This document shows, piece by piece, positions 38,601-50,149 of a stretch of DNA of 64,000 bases. How positions within the stretch are numbered: position 1 is the stretch's first letter; every line of letters begins with the position of its first letter. Under the pieces are notes generated by a model, which had not been told where the DNA came from, searched no databases, and saw only the letters and a list, made by a program, of their open reading frames with translations. The translations under genes were made by a program, and so were the position numbers. Origin of the DNA: an uncultured Bacteroidales bacterium (GTDB lineage Bacteria > Bacteroidota > Bacteroidia > Bacteroidales > WCHB1-69); NCBI GenBank assembly GCA_905235135.1, contig CAJOKR010000005.1:1-64000 (forward strand). The letters run 5' to 3'.

Positions 38601-40247
38601 ATGAGTATAGCTGGTATTATTTGTCTTGTCGGCGCACTGGTAATTGTGCCGTTCATTATTTACTATGTGAAGGAAGCGAAAAACCACCCGAAGGGCCTCA
38701 TCGCTGCGGCATTGAGCAACATGGGTGAGCGTTTCGGCTACTACATCATGAACGCCGTGCTGCTTCTCTTCTTAGTGTCAAAGTTCGGCCTTCCCGATGG
38801 AACGGCTGGCGTCATCTATTCCGTATTCTATTTCGGAATCTATGTCTTGAGTCTCGTGGGCGGTATCATCGCCGACAGAACCCAAAACTACAACAAAACC
38901 ATCCAATGGGGTTTGATCATCATGGCTATCGGCTATGTGGTGATGGCTATTCCGTTGTTCAGCAAAACCGCTGACGGTGCTATCCTGGATAGCGGTGCCG
39001 GCTGGGCCACCATCCTGACGATCACCTGTATGGCATTGTTGTTCATCGCCTTCGGTAACGGTCTGTTCAAGGGCAACCTGCAGGCCATCGTCGGCAAGCT
39101 GTACGACGAGTTCGAGGAAGAGGCTGCCAAGAAGGGTCCCGAGGCTCTCGAAGAAGCCAAAAAACGTCGTGACTCCGGTTTCCAGATTTTCTACGTCTTC
39201 ATCAACATTGGCGGTTTCTTTGCTCCGTTCATCGCCCCGTTCCTCCGCGAGTGGTGGCTGAAGGCGCATCACCTCGTCTATAATGCTGATATGTCCGGTC
39301 TTTGCCACCAGTTCCTCGCGAACGGTCAGGAGACCCAAAAGTTCACCGAGACGATGGCCGCCGTGCTGCAACCGGGTTACAACTTCACCGACACGGCTGC
39401 TTTCTGCTCCGACTACATCACCGTTTTCAATCAGGGTGTGCATTTCTCCTTCATCGCATCTGTTATCGCAATGGTCATTTCGTTGACGATTTTCATCATC
39501 AACAAGTATAAATTCCCGCAACCGGCCAAGAAAGAGGTCGCTCAGGTGGTGGAATATACCGCTGAGGAGAAGCAAGCCATGGCTACTGAAATCAAACAAC
39601 GTCTGTATGCCCTTTTCGCAGTGCTGGGTATCGCCATCTTCTTCTGGTTCTCTTTCCACCAGAACGGCCAGTCCTTGTCTGTGTTCGCCCGCGACTTCGT
39701 CAAGACGGATGCTATCGCTCCCGAAATCTGGCAAGCTCTGAACCCCTTCTTTGTGATTGTGCTCACCCCGCTGATGATTCTTTTCAACAAGCGAGTCACG
39801 ATGTCCACCCCGCGCAAGATTGCTTTGGGTATGGCCATTGCCGGTAGTGCATATCTCTTCTTGATGATCTTCTCTATCGTCAAGAACTATCCTTCCGGTG
39901 AGGAATTCCGTTTGTTGGACGCCGCCCAGATGGCTGCTGCCGGTCTTGCCAAAGCCGCTCCTTGGGTGCTGCTCGTCACCTACTTCCTGCTGACTGTCGC
40001 TGAGTTGTTCATCTCTCCGCTGGGTCTGTCGTTCGTCTCCAAGGTGGCTCCGCGCCACATGGTGGGCTTGTGCCAGGGCTTGTGGCTTGGTGCCACCGCC
40101 ATCGGCAACCTGATGATCTGGCTCGGACCGGTGATGTACAACGCATGGCCGATCAAATATTGCTGGGCCGTGTTTGCCGCAGTCTGCTTCGTCTCCATGG
40201 CCGTCATGCTCGGCATGGTGAAATGGTTGGAGCGCGTGACGCAATAG
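38601..40247 (+). CDS. POT-family peptide MFS transporter
   Basis: NHPKGLIAAALSNMGERFGYYIMNAVLLLFL; multiple TM segments. Confidence 0.9.
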   Translation: MSIAGIICLVGALVIVPFIIYYVKEAKNHPKGLIAAALSNMGERFGYYIMNAVLLLFLVSKFGLPDGTAGVIYSVFYFGIYVLSLVGGIIADRTQNYNKTIQWGLIIMAIGYVVMAIPLFSKTADGAILDSGAGWATILTITCMALLFIAFGNGLFKGNLQAIVGKLYDEFEEEAAKKGPEALEEAKKRRDSGFQIFYVFINIGGFFAPFIAPFLREWWLKAHHLVYNADMSGLCHQFLANGQETQKFTETMAAVLQPGYNFTDTAAFCSDYITVFNQGVHFSFIASVIAMVISLTIFIINKYKFPQPAKKEVAQVVEYTAEEKQAMATEIKQRLYALFAVLGIAIFFWFSFHQNGQSLSVFARDFVKTDAIAPEIWQALNPFFVIVLTPLMILFNKRVTMSTPRKIALGMAIAGSAYLFLMIFSIVKNYPSGEEFRLLDAAQMAAAGLAKAAPWVLLVTYFLLTVAELFISPLGLSFVSKVAPRHMVGLCQGLWLGATAIGNLMIWLGPVMYNAWPIKYCWAVFAAVCFVSMAVMLGMVKWLERVTQ

Positions 40248-40272
40248 TCGGTTCTTATCATTATTATATATA

Positions 40273-40307
40273 AAGAGAGACCTGTCGAGAGATGGGTCTC
40301 TCTTTTT
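40273..40307 (+). terminator. Rho-independent terminator after POT gene
   Basis: AGAGAGACC-TGTCGAGAGAT-GGGTCTCTCTTTTTG. Confidence 0.85.
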
Positions 40308-40335
40308 GTTTCAGGTTTCAAGTTTCAGGTCAAAG
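40308..40335. repeat. Heptad repeat GTTTCAG-GTTTCAA-GTTTCAG-GTCAAAG
   Basis: Exact period-7 read. Confidence 0.75.
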
Positions 40336-40416
40336 ATCAGATAACAATACATGGTGTTGAAGGAATTGTTATTTTTGCCGCAGAATTGATTGCAACTATA
40401 ACGAAATAATAGAACA

Positions 40417-41103
40417 ATGAAACTGACAATGACATTAAAAACGTTGTGCATTGCGATGTTGCTGTGCATAACGGCCTTGACCGCTTCCGCCCAGTGGTCC
40501 GTGGGCGTGAAGGGCGGTTGGGATCGCACCACCATCACGCGGTCTGATCTGGGCCGCATTGATGAATCCTATATCGGGTTCAGCGGCTTTGATGCAGGAA
40601 TCCAGGCCCGCTACGGATTCACCGAATGGTTTGCCCTCCGCGCCGACCTCAGCCTGATGCGCCGGTCGTACCGTATGGAGCGCAATCTCAACTATCTGGA
40701 TCCAGTTTTCACCAACCACCACAACTACTACCTCATGCTGCCCGTGTTGGCCGACTTTTCCTTCGGCGGAGAGAACTTCCGCGGACATGCATACGCCGGT
40801 GGCTATATGGGCTGCTGGCTGCGTGAGCGCAGGATTGGAACAACCTACTGGATGACCGATTATTACGTCTATTTCAATGATTTCGACGAAGTGCGTGAAT
40901 TTACAAACGAGGACAACCGTTTCTGCGCGGGTCTCGTCGGCGGCCTCGGGCTGAGTTACAAGCTGGACGACCACTGGGGCATCAACCTCGATGCGCTCTA
41001 CTACTACGACCTTACCTCCCACCACCGCAGTTCCGAGCACCTGCGCGATCCCCGCTATCTCAATACGTTGTCCGTCACCTTCGGCGCATCATACATTTTT
41101 TAA
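40417..41103 (+). CDS. Outer-membrane beta-barrel protein
   Basis: Signal peptide MKLTMTLKTLCIAMLLCITALTASAQWSVGVKGGWDRT; C-terminal SVTFGASYIF. Confidence 0.8.
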   Translation: MKLTMTLKTLCIAMLLCITALTASAQWSVGVKGGWDRTTITRSDLGRIDESYIGFSGFDAGIQARYGFTEWFALRADLSLMRRSYRMERNLNYLDPVFTNHHNYYLMLPVLADFSFGGENFRGHAYAGGYMGCWLRERRIGTTYWMTDYYVYFNDFDEVREFTNEDNRFCAGLVGGLGLSYKLDDHWGINLDALYYYDLTSHHRSSEHLRDPRYLNTLSVTFGASYIF

Positions 41104-41157
41104 AATTATTTTCTTTGAGCAGCCTCGGAGAGGCAAAACGCACGGAGTGCAATTAAC

Positions 41158-41185
41158 CCCACACAAGCGAAGCGCAGTGTGGGGC
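41158..41185. repeat. Hairpin CCCCACAC-AAGCGAAGCGCA-GTGTGGGG
   Basis: 8-bp perfect arms in the spacer. Confidence 0.7.
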
Positions 41186-41202
41186 CATCAAAAACCAAAG
41201 TC

Positions 41203-42468
41203 ATGAAGAAAATCATCACAATAGCAGCAATATTAGTCTTAATCGGCAGCTCCTGCCGCAAACAGGCCGACTACATGCCCTATATCGGGGAAAACGGGAA
41301 ACTGGCATACAGCACCTATACCGAACAGTTCGACTACCTCTGGAAAGTCCTCAGCACGGGCTACGTCTTCTGGGATGTCGATACCACCGACTGGGATGCC
41401 GCGTATAACCGGTATTATCCTAAATTCCAGGAACTTGACAAGAAATACGAGCAGGTCGGATATGTTTCGACGGACGAGTTGAAAGAGCTCTACACTGGTT
41501 TGGTGGGTGGCATGATTGACCACCACATGTCGTTCAGGGTCAGGAATTTGCATCCGGCACCCGATGATGTTTCCTCTGCAGTCTATATTACCCCGTACAA
41601 TTTGGAGATTCCTACCCGCGACTACTATTTCGAATCGGCAGGCGAAGAAAATACCAGTATTCAAGCATTTTTGCAAAACATTGAATCGCAATATACGGTG
41701 GAAACACACGAAACAAGTGTGGGATACGCCCCGGAATTGGGAATGTATGTCACGTACCATTATATTCTTTTCAAGCTTCCCGATGGACGGAAGATTCCGT
41801 ACTTGTGGCAATCTTCTGCGGGCATCACACCGATAATGCTCCAGAATGGCGAAGCGGCGCAGCTGCTTGACCACTATTTCCGGGCCATCGTAGAAATCCC
41901 GCGCAACCAGTTGGCGGGCATCATCCTCGACAACCGCTGCAACCGGGGCGGCTATCAAGATGACCTCGATTACCTTATCGGTAATTATCTCAACGAGCGG
42001 ACGGAAATTATGAAGACCCGTTACAAGGAGGGTCCGGGGCGGCTGGAGCATTCCGTTTGGACGCCCTACTATATCGACCCCAACAAGAGATATCACCGCG
42101 ACATTACGGCTGAGAACATCCCGTATGTGATCATTTGCGACATCAATTCGGTGAGTATGGGCGAGATAGAGCCGATGACCATCAAGGCGGTGCTGCCCAC
42201 AGCCCACACCATCGGGGAACGCACGCACGGAGGCACTGGTCCGTTGCAGCCGGCTAACTGCATCGACCTCAACTATGGCGGTCCGTTCGGTGATGCGTCC
42301 CTCGCCTGCGGCCACTACGTCTATACCTCCTCTTTCGAGGCGCAGATTTGCGGCAAGGTTTGGGAGGGCATCGGCCACACCCCCGACGAGATTGTCCTGC
42401 GCAAGAACTACAATGGCGATTTCCGTCCGCAGTTAGATGCCGCGATGCGGTATATTCAGGAGCGGTAA
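41203..42468 (+). CDS. S41-family C-terminal processing peptidase-like lipoprotein
   Basis: MKKIITIAAILVLIGSSCRK lipobox; AGIILDNRCNRGGYQDDLDYLI; SMGEIEPMTIKAVLPTAHTIGERTHGGTG. Confidence 0.82.
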   Translation: MKKIITIAAILVLIGSSCRKQADYMPYIGENGKLAYSTYTEQFDYLWKVLSTGYVFWDVDTTDWDAAYNRYYPKFQELDKKYEQVGYVSTDELKELYTGLVGGMIDHHMSFRVRNLHPAPDDVSSAVYITPYNLEIPTRDYYFESAGEENTSIQAFLQNIESQYTVETHETSVGYAPELGMYVTYHYILFKLPDGRKIPYLWQSSAGITPIMLQNGEAAQLLDHYFRAIVEIPRNQLAGIILDNRCNRGGYQDDLDYLIGNYLNERTEIMKTRYKEGPGRLEHSVWTPYYIDPNKRYHRDITAENIPYVIICDINSVSMGEIEPMTIKAVLPTAHTIGERTHGGTGPLQPANCIDLNYGGPFGDASLACGHYVYTSSFEAQICGKVWEGIGHTPDEIVLRKNYNGDFRPQLDAAMRYIQER

Positions 42469-42490
42469 GGGCGCAAGGGATTAAAAACAG

Positions 42491-44311
<1,821 letters not shown>

Positions 44312-44317
44312 CGCGCT

Positions 44318-44554
44318 ATGAGACTGGAAATTATCACCCCTACGAGCACCATGTTCAGTGGCGATGTCAAACTGGTACAGCTTCCCGGCATCGACGGTCT
44401 GTTTGAGATTCTGCCGTCGCACGCCCCATTGGTCTCCGCCCTGAAGGAGGGCCGCGTGAAGATTGAGGACGGGCAGAACGAGCCGCAGTTTTACGATATC
44501 CGCGGCGGCGTGGTTGAGGTCAGCCACGACAAGGTTCTGCTGTTAGCGGAATAG
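44318..44554 (+). CDS. atpC: F1 ATP synthase subunit epsilon
   Basis: MRLEIITPTSTMFSGDVKLVQLPGIDGLFEILPSHAPLVSAL; follows atpD. Confidence 0.93.
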   Translation: MRLEIITPTSTMFSGDVKLVQLPGIDGLFEILPSHAPLVSALKEGRVKIEDGQNEPQFYDIRGGVVEVSHDKVLLLAE

Positions 44555-44580
44555 GAGACGTAAGACTTGAGACATATAAT

Positions 44581-44620
44581 GTGAGACGTTGGCGGGAATG
44601 CTGATGTCTCACTTTTTTTT
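44581..44620 (+). terminator. Rho-independent terminator after atpC
   Basis: GTGAGACGT-loop-ATGTCTCAC-TTTTTTTT. Confidence 0.85.
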
Positions 44621-44629
44621 GACAACGGT

Positions 44630-44657
44630 GTAGAGACGCAATGCATTGCGTCTCTAC
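44630..44657. repeat. GTAGAGACGC palindrome, copy 9 (perfect), contains truB stop codon
   Basis: GTAGAGACGCAATG-CATTGCGTCTCTAC; stop TAG at 44656-44654. Confidence 0.9.
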
Positions 44658-45382
44658 AATTCGGGGATATCTCGATGTCTGATTTCCGGCTGTATTGCGT
44701 CTTCCACGCATAAACTCCCGATTCTCGTCCGCCGAAGCGCGGTAAGGTGGGCGCCGCTGTTGAGTGCCGTGCCGAAATCGCGGGCGATGGCACGGATGTA
44801 GGTGCCCTTGGAGCAACGAATGCGGAAGTCGATGTCCGGCAGCTCGAAACGGGTGATCTCGAACTCGTAAATGGTGATGTTCTTGGCGGTTAGGGCGGCC
44901 TCTTCGCCCCGACGGGCAATCTCGTAGGAACGCTCCCCTTGGTGCTTCACGGCGGAGAACATTGGCGGTACCTGCTGGATGTCACCGGTGAACGACCGAG
45001 CGGCTTCCTCCGCCATCTCGCGGGTGATGTGCTCAAAGGGGAAAGTCGCGTCAATAGGCTTTTCTAGATCGAAACTTGGGGTTGTCGCGCCCATCCGGAA
45101 GGTTCCAGTGTAGGTTTTCTCCTGCGCCTGCAACGTATCGACCTGCTTGGTCATCTTGCCCACGCAGATGAGCAGAAGCCCGGTGGCCAACGGGTCCAGT
45201 GTGCCCGCATGGCCCACCTTGACTCGATGTCCGGCAGCACGGCTCGCCATCTTGCGAACCTTGCCCACCACATCGAAAGAGGTGCATTTGTAGGGTTTGT
45301 CAATCAGCAACAAGTCACCTTCCGGGTTGATGTCCAACGCCGGCAATTCGAAGGTGACGTCGTGAATCATCTTCTTTAGCAT
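44654..45382 (-). CDS. truB: tRNA pseudouridine(55) synthase
   Basis: [43 protein letters not shown]. Confidence 0.95.
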   Translation of the reverse strand: MLKKMIHDVTFELPALDINPEGDLLLIDKPYKCTSFDVVGKVRKMASRAAGHRVKVGHAGTLDPLATGLLLICVGKMTKQVDTLQAQEKTYTGTFRMGATTPSFDLEKPIDATFPFEHITREMAEEAARSFTGDIQQVPPMFSAVKHQGERSYEIARRGEEAALTAKNITIYEFEITRFELPDIDFRIRCSKGTYIRAIARDFGTALNSGAHLTALRRTRIGSLCVEDAIQPEIRHRDIPEL

Positions 45383-46200
45383 AAACCGAGGATGATGGCC
45401 AGGATGCCGATTATCACGCAGTAGATGGCGAACCAGATCAGTTTGCCCTTCTTCACTATGTTGATCATCCATTTGCAGGCTAAACAGCCGGTGATGAAAG
45501 CGGCGATAAAGCCCACGGCAAGGGAGAAGGCTGAGATGCCGTCCATGGCGGTGCTGAACCCTTTTTCGGCAATATCCATGACATCCAACAAAGCCTCACC
45601 CAACACGGGCGGGATGACCATCAGGAAGGAGAATTGCGCGATTTTTTCTTTCTTATTGCCTAAAAGGAGTCCCGTGGCAATCGTTGTTCCGGAGCGGGAA
45701 AGGCCCGGCATCACAGCCACAGCCTGCCCGATACCGATGATGAAGGCGTGCAGCGGGGAAATCTCTTCCTTCTGACGCGGTTTGGCGAAGTAGGAAAAGG
45801 CTAGCAGCGCAGCCGTGACCAACAGCATGATGCCGACGATCAGCAGCCCGGAGCCAAAAATCTCCTCCACCGTGTCTTTGAAACAGAACCCCACGATGGC
45901 GACGGGAATCATGGAAATCAGAATGTTGATGGCGTATTTGGTGCCGTCATTCAGCCCTGCATAGCTTTTCCACGACTGCTTGGTGAACAGGTCCTTGAAA
46001 ATCCAGACGACCTCCCTCCACAGGATGGTCAGGGTGCTGAGCACGGTGGCCACATGCAGAGCCACAATCATTGTCAGATTCGATTCACCTTCCAGCCCGA
46101 AAAGATTGGACAAAATGGTGAGATGCCCGCTACTGCTGACGGGTAGAAATTCGGTCAACCCTTGGACGATACCAAGGATCAGGGCTTCTAACCAGCTCAT
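45376..46200 (-). CDS. uppP: Undecaprenyl-diphosphatase
   Basis: [49 protein letters not shown]. Confidence 0.95.
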   Translation of the reverse strand: MSWLEALILGIVQGLTEFLPVSSSGHLTILSNLFGLEGESNLTMIVALHVATVLSTLTILWREVVWIFKDLFTKQSWKSYAGLNDGTKYAINILISMIPVAIVGFCFKDTVEEIFGSGLLIVGIMLLVTAALLAFSYFAKPRQKEEISPLHAFIIGIGQAVAVMPGLSRSGTTIATGLLLGNKKEKIAQFSFLMVIPPVLGEALLDVMDIAEKGFSTAMDGISAFSLAVGFIAAFITGCLACKWMINIVKKGKLIWFAIYCVIIGILAIILGLC

Positions 46201-46209
46201 AATGCGGTA

Positions 46210-46485
46210 TTATTCGTTGTCGGTTTTCGGGGTTTTCGGGTGCCACATGATGGCCACAATTTCGGTTACCAGACCTAAGAACATCAGGATGGGGGCCACC
46301 ACAAGACGGCGCGTGTTGAAAATTTCACCGTCGAACACGTCGTCCGGCACTTTTCCGCCGCTCAGGCAGATGTAACCAATGATAAGCAACAGGGCGCCGA
46401 CACCCATCAGAATGTAATTCATTTTGCGGAACAGAGGCGGACGATTGCCTCTCTCGTTGGGCATGATTTCGTTATTGGAACTCAT
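46210..46485 (-). CDS. DUF3098-like small membrane protein
   Basis: MNYILMGVGALLLIIGYICLSGG...FNTRRLVVAPILMFLGLVTEIVAIM; between ftsX and uppP. Confidence 0.75.
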   Translation of the reverse strand: MSSNNEIMPNERGNRPPLFRKMNYILMGVGALLLIIGYICLSGGKVPDDVFDGEIFNTRRLVVAPILMFLGLVTEIVAIMWHPKTPKTDNE

Positions 46486-46506
46486 AATATTTTGGTTGTT
46501 AATTAT

Positions 46507-47391
46507 TTACAAGTAAAGTCTTTCGTCGTTGATACGGATGTAGCGGTTCACGGAGAAGGCGGAGATCAGCATCGTGAACAACATGCTGAAAAGCAGCACA
46601 CCGGCCAGGATGATGACGATGTAGAGCATGGCCGAAAAATCGACGAAGTCGGGGGCCATGTTGTTGCCCCAAAGCAGCAGCAGGGCGAGCAGGATGATGG
46701 CGATAATGCCGCCCCAAACGCCTTGCAGCAGTCCCTTGGTCACGAACGGTCGGCGCACGAAATTCGGGGTTGCACCCACTAACAGCATACTCTTGATGCT
46801 GAACCGCTTGTCGAAAATGTTCAGCCGGATACAGTTGGCCACCAACAGCATCGAAATGACCATGAAGACCAGACATATCGCTAAAATCACCCATTGGATT
46901 TTTTTGAAGTTGTTGCTGATGGACTTGACGATAAAGTCTGGATAATCAACATCTTGTACGATGGGATAGCGCTTCAGCTCTTTGGAAATTTTGTTGAGAG
47001 AGTCGGAGTTGGCATACTGCGGTTTCACGTTCAGGATGATGGAGGCGTTGATAGGGTTGGAGATGACTTCGGTGTAGTTGCTGCCGATAATCTGCTGTGC
47101 GGTGCGGGTGTTTTCTTCCCGCGACGACACCCGGGAATTGTCAATGTAAGGTTTCAGCTTGATCTGCTTTTCTAACGCGTCGATGTCGGCCTCTTTGATG
47201 TCGGAATAGAAAAGCACCTCCATTTCGATCTTCTGGGACAGATTTTGGAGGTATCTCATCGAAAAGAAGGCGAAAAAGGCGAGCGCGCCGATGAAAAACA
47301 TGGTGAGCGCGATGCTGAATATGGAGCCGAAAGTCGAGAGCCTGAGCCGCGCTTTCGTGATGCTGTCAATGGAATCCGGATAGTTTGCCAT
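46507..47391 (-). CDS. ftsX: FtsX-like cell division permease
   Basis: Four TM segments, SRLSTF-type N-terminus; RLNIFDKRFSIKSMLLVGATPNFVRRPFVTKGLLQGVWGG. Confidence 0.88.
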   Translation of the reverse strand: MANYPDSIDSITKARLRLSTFGSIFSIALTMFFIGALAFFAFFSMRYLQNLSQKIEMEVLFYSDIKEADIDALEKQIKLKPYIDNSRVSSREENTRTAQQIIGSNYTEVISNPINASIILNVKPQYANSDSLNKISKELKRYPIVQDVDYPDFIVKSISNNFKKIQWVILAICLVFMVISMLLVANCIRLNIFDKRFSIKSMLLVGATPNFVRRPFVTKGLLQGVWGGIIAIILLALLLLWGNNMAPDFVDFSAMLYIVIILAGVLLFSMLFTMLISAFSVNRYIRINDERLYL

Positions 47392-47427
47392 AATCTAATT
47401 TTTCGGCCGCAAAAGTACAAATTATTT

Positions 47428-47455
47428 GGTTATGGTTTAAGGTTTAGGGTTAATC
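47428..47455. repeat. Heptad repeat GGTTATGGTTTAAGGTTTAGGGTTAATC
   Basis: Same type as 17569..17597 and 51498..51610. Confidence 0.65.
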
Positions 47456-47464
47456 TAAAACATT

Positions 47465-47503
47465 TTCCTTGAATAGCCCCGACAGGGACAAGAGCTTGGT
47501 AGA
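47465..47503 (+). repeat. Dispersed intergenic repeat, copy 2 (TTCCTTGAATAGCCCCGACAGGGACAAGAGCTTGGTAGA)
   Basis: Near-identical to 764..802. Confidence 0.75.
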
Positions 47504-47510
47504 AAGCAAA

Positions 47511-48296
47511 TCATCCGGTTACAGGGAATATCCCGAAAATGGCGGAACCGCTGCCGGACATGGCGGCATAGAGGGCGCCGTCACGGTAGAAAGAGTCCTT
47601 AATTTCCCTTAATTCCGGGTGTTTCGCAAATACGGATTCTTCAAAATCGTTGACGACCACCCCCTCCCATGTCTTCACATCCTGTTGTAAGGCATTGGGT
47701 AGGAATACGTTGGATTCTTTCGGGGTGATGCCGGCGTAGGCTTCCTTGGTGGAAACGTGAATGTCGGGTTTAACGATTTTTAACCGATAAGCGGAGAGGT
47801 CCAGCTCGATGGGGGTCATCACCTCACCGCGCCCCGTGGCATAGACGGGTCGGTTATAGAGGAAGAACGGCACATCGCTGCCCAACCGCAGGGCGTATTC
47901 GATCATTTGAGGCTCCGTGACAGGCAGTTGGAAGATGTCTTTCAGCATGTTGAGGGTGAAGGCGGCATCGGCGGATCCTCCGCCTAACCCCGCGCCCGTG
48001 GGGATGCCCTTGCGCAGGAACAATTCCACCCCGGTGATGCCGAAATCTTGTTGCAGCATTCGGAACGCCTTGACACAAAGATTGTTGTCGTTGTCGCCCA
48101 AATCCTCAGTACTCTCCATCCGGAAGACAAAATCTTCCGAAGAAGGGGCGACGCTCAGCGTGTCTGTGAAAAAGTCTGTGGGGTAGAAAACCGTTTGCAG
48201 GTCGTGGTAGCCGTCGGGGCGTTTGCGCACAATCTGCAGCCCGATGTTGATTTTGGCATTCACCCGCGCCGTTGCGGGCTCGAAATCCTTCCTCAT
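47511..48296 (-). CDS. ispE: 4-diphosphocytidyl-2-C-methyl-D-erythritol kinase
   Basis: ATARVNAKINIGLQIVRKRPDGYHDLQTVF; GIPTGAGLGGGSADAAFTLNML; MSGSGSAIFGIF. Confidence 0.94.
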   Translation of the reverse strand: MRKDFEPATARVNAKINIGLQIVRKRPDGYHDLQTVFYPTDFFTDTLSVAPSSEDFVFRMESTEDLGDNDNNLCVKAFRMLQQDFGITGVELFLRKGIPTGAGLGGGSADAAFTLNMLKDIFQLPVTEPQMIEYALRLGSDVPFFLYNRPVYATGRGEVMTPIELDLSAYRLKIVKPDIHVSTKEAYAGITPKESNVFLPNALQQDVKTWEGVVVNDFEESVFAKHPELREIKDSFYRDGALYAAMSGSGSAIFGIFPVTG

Positions 48297-49168
48297 ATCT
48301 TGATATTGTCGAAATTCTTGCCGAAAACGCTGGCGGTTTTCGAGATGGTGATAAACGCATCGGGGTCGATGTCCTTGATGATGCGGGTGATGGCGCTCTT
48401 GTCGGTTTTATGCGCCACAATCAGTAGCACGTCGCTCTCCTGCTGGTTATAGGAGCCGTAGCCCTTCAAAAAGGTGGCGCCGCGATGCAGTTTGGTGTTG
48501 ATATGCTGTGCGATTTCGTGGCTTTTCTTCGAGAAAACCATGAATTGGTAGGTCTGCCGGTAGCCGTCAATCACCAGGTCGGAGATGATGATGGAGACCA
48601 GCAGCACCACGAAGCTATAGACCAGCCGCTGCACATCGTGAAGCACGAAATAGGAGGCACCCACGATGAGGACGTTGGAAAACAGACTGACACGGCCGTA
48701 GGAGATGTTGCGGTATTTGCCAATCATCAGGGCGATGATGTCAACCCCGCCGGTGTTGCCGCCCCAGTTGATCGCCATGCCGATGCCGTAGGCGGATATG
48801 GCCGACCCGATGATGACACTCATAAACATGTCATCGACAATCGGTTTGGAAAACAACGGTTGGAACAGGGAGAAAAATCCGCTCATCACCACCGTGCAAA
48901 TCAGCGAGTTGACACAGAACTTGGTACCCAAAACCTTCCATGCGATGGCGATGAGGATGGCGTTGAGCACGAACGTGGTGACACCGATGGGGATGGTCTT
49001 GGTGGCAAAATAGAGGATGGAGGCCGCGCCTGCCACGCCGCCGCCCGACACTTCGTATGGGGTCAGGAACGCCGACCACCCGAAAGTGAACAGCGCCAAA
49101 CCCAAGAAGATGAAGAAATAGCTCCTCACCTCCTGTAAAATCACTCTTGCGGTCAGTTTTTTCTCCAT
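48293..49168 (-). CDS. YitT-family membrane protein
   Basis: MEKKLTARVILQEVRSYFFIFLGLALFTFGWSAFLTPYEVSGGGVAG; NWGGNTGGVDIIALMI; C-terminal DUF2179-like. Confidence 0.9.
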   Translation of the reverse strand: MEKKLTARVILQEVRSYFFIFLGLALFTFGWSAFLTPYEVSGGGVAGAASILYFATKTIPIGVTTFVLNAILIAIAWKVLGTKFCVNSLICTVVMSGFFSLFQPLFSKPIVDDMFMSVIIGSAISAYGIGMAINWGGNTGGVDIIALMIGKYRNISYGRVSLFSNVLIVGASYFVLHDVQRLVYSFVVLLVSIIISDLVIDGYRQTYQFMVFSKKSHEIAQHINTKLHRGATFLKGYGSYNQQESDVLLIVAHKTDKSAITRIIKDIDPDAFITISKTASVFGKNFDNIKI

Positions 49169-49171
49169 ATT

Positions 49172-49213
49172 ATTAGGCATTAGGCAATAGGCATTAGGCA
49201 ATAGGGGCAACAG
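49172..49213. repeat. Heptad repeat ATTAGGC-ATTAGGC-AATAGGC-ATTAGGC-AATAGGG
   Basis: Five consecutive 7-mers. Confidence 0.85.
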
Positions 49214-49216
49214 GGG

Positions 49217-50146
49217 TTAAGATTCTGGTTTGTTGTTGGAAACCAGATCGTTCAGCCATTCTTTGAACAGAGTGATATACGCGCCGTTGAAGATGTGGCG
49301 GAACATGTAACGGTCTTCGTCGAAGTCTTGCCGGATCTCCTCGGGATGCACCAACGGCATGATGGGATAGGCGTTGCGCTTCATCCGACGGAGTTTGCGC
49401 TTGGCCCGTTTGCGGAACCCCACGTTGGTCACGAGGTTCAGATACGGCGTGATGCACAGTCCTTCGTGCGCCCAGACGTGGAAGTTGTACTGGTAATCCC
49501 AATAGGTGGCGTTGAATTTCTTGAGGGCGTTGAAGCGGTTCATCCAATAGACCTTCTGCTTCTGCTGCTTCATGTACAGATCGACCAGCCTTTCGAATCC
49601 CTCCTTGTTGTATTGGTCCATCGACAGGGAGAAGTCCGACCAGCGGTTTTTCCAGGTGGCGAAGCCCCAGGTGGAGGCGTAAGCGGAGAAGAAATAGGAC
49701 GATTCGCCCTTCTTCATGCGCTTCCTGTACCTCTTGCGGCTGCGGTGGCGCCAGTAGAAACCGCCGATGCTGTAAATCCGCTTGTCGGTGCGGTATTTGT
49801 CGAGCAGTTGTTCGCAGTAGGGGAAGAAGTCATAGCCGGGAACGGTGTCCTCGAACAGGATGATGCCCTCGTCCTCGTGTTCGAAAAACCACTTGATGGC
49901 GGTGGCAATCATCCGGGACTTGCCCAGATGATTGTCCTGCCACAAGGTGTGCAACTGGCACGGCCACTCCGGCTGGATGACGGCGCGGGTCTGGTAGGTG
50001 CGCATCCGGTCGAGCGTGGAGCCCTCCTTCGCCGCGTCGCCCGCCACGTAGAGCTGGGTGGGCTGCACCGTGCGTAAAACTTGAAATACGTCGTGCGTTT
50101 CCTCTATCCTATTATATAGTATGAGTAAAACGGGAACTTTGAACAT
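49217..50146 (-). CDS. Nucleotide-diphospho-sugar transferase / GT2-like protein
   Basis: VPVLLILYNRIEETHDVFQVLRTVQPTQLYVAGDAAKEG; IILFEDTVPGYDFFPYCEQLL. Confidence 0.82.
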   Translation of the reverse strand: MFKVPVLLILYNRIEETHDVFQVLRTVQPTQLYVAGDAAKEGSTLDRMRTYQTRAVIQPEWPCQLHTLWQDNHLGKSRMIATAIKWFFEHEDEGIILFEDTVPGYDFFPYCEQLLDKYRTDKRIYSIGGFYWRHRSRKRYRKRMKKGESSYFFSAYASTWGFATWKNRWSDFSLSMDQYNKEGFERLVDLYMKQQKQKVYWMNRFNALKKFNATYWDYQYNFHVWAHEGLCITPYLNLVTNVGFRKRAKRKLRRMKRNAYPIMPLVHPEEIRQDFDEDRYMFRHIFNGAYITLFKEWLNDLVSNNKPES

Positions 50147-50149
50147 TGT

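Noticed and set aside
38778-40244. 488-aa minus ORF antisense to the POT transporter; 50162..51358 antisense to DUF1015
   Set aside because: Complementary-strand artefacts (H/E/D/Q-rich), the opposite strand encodes clear family proteins.
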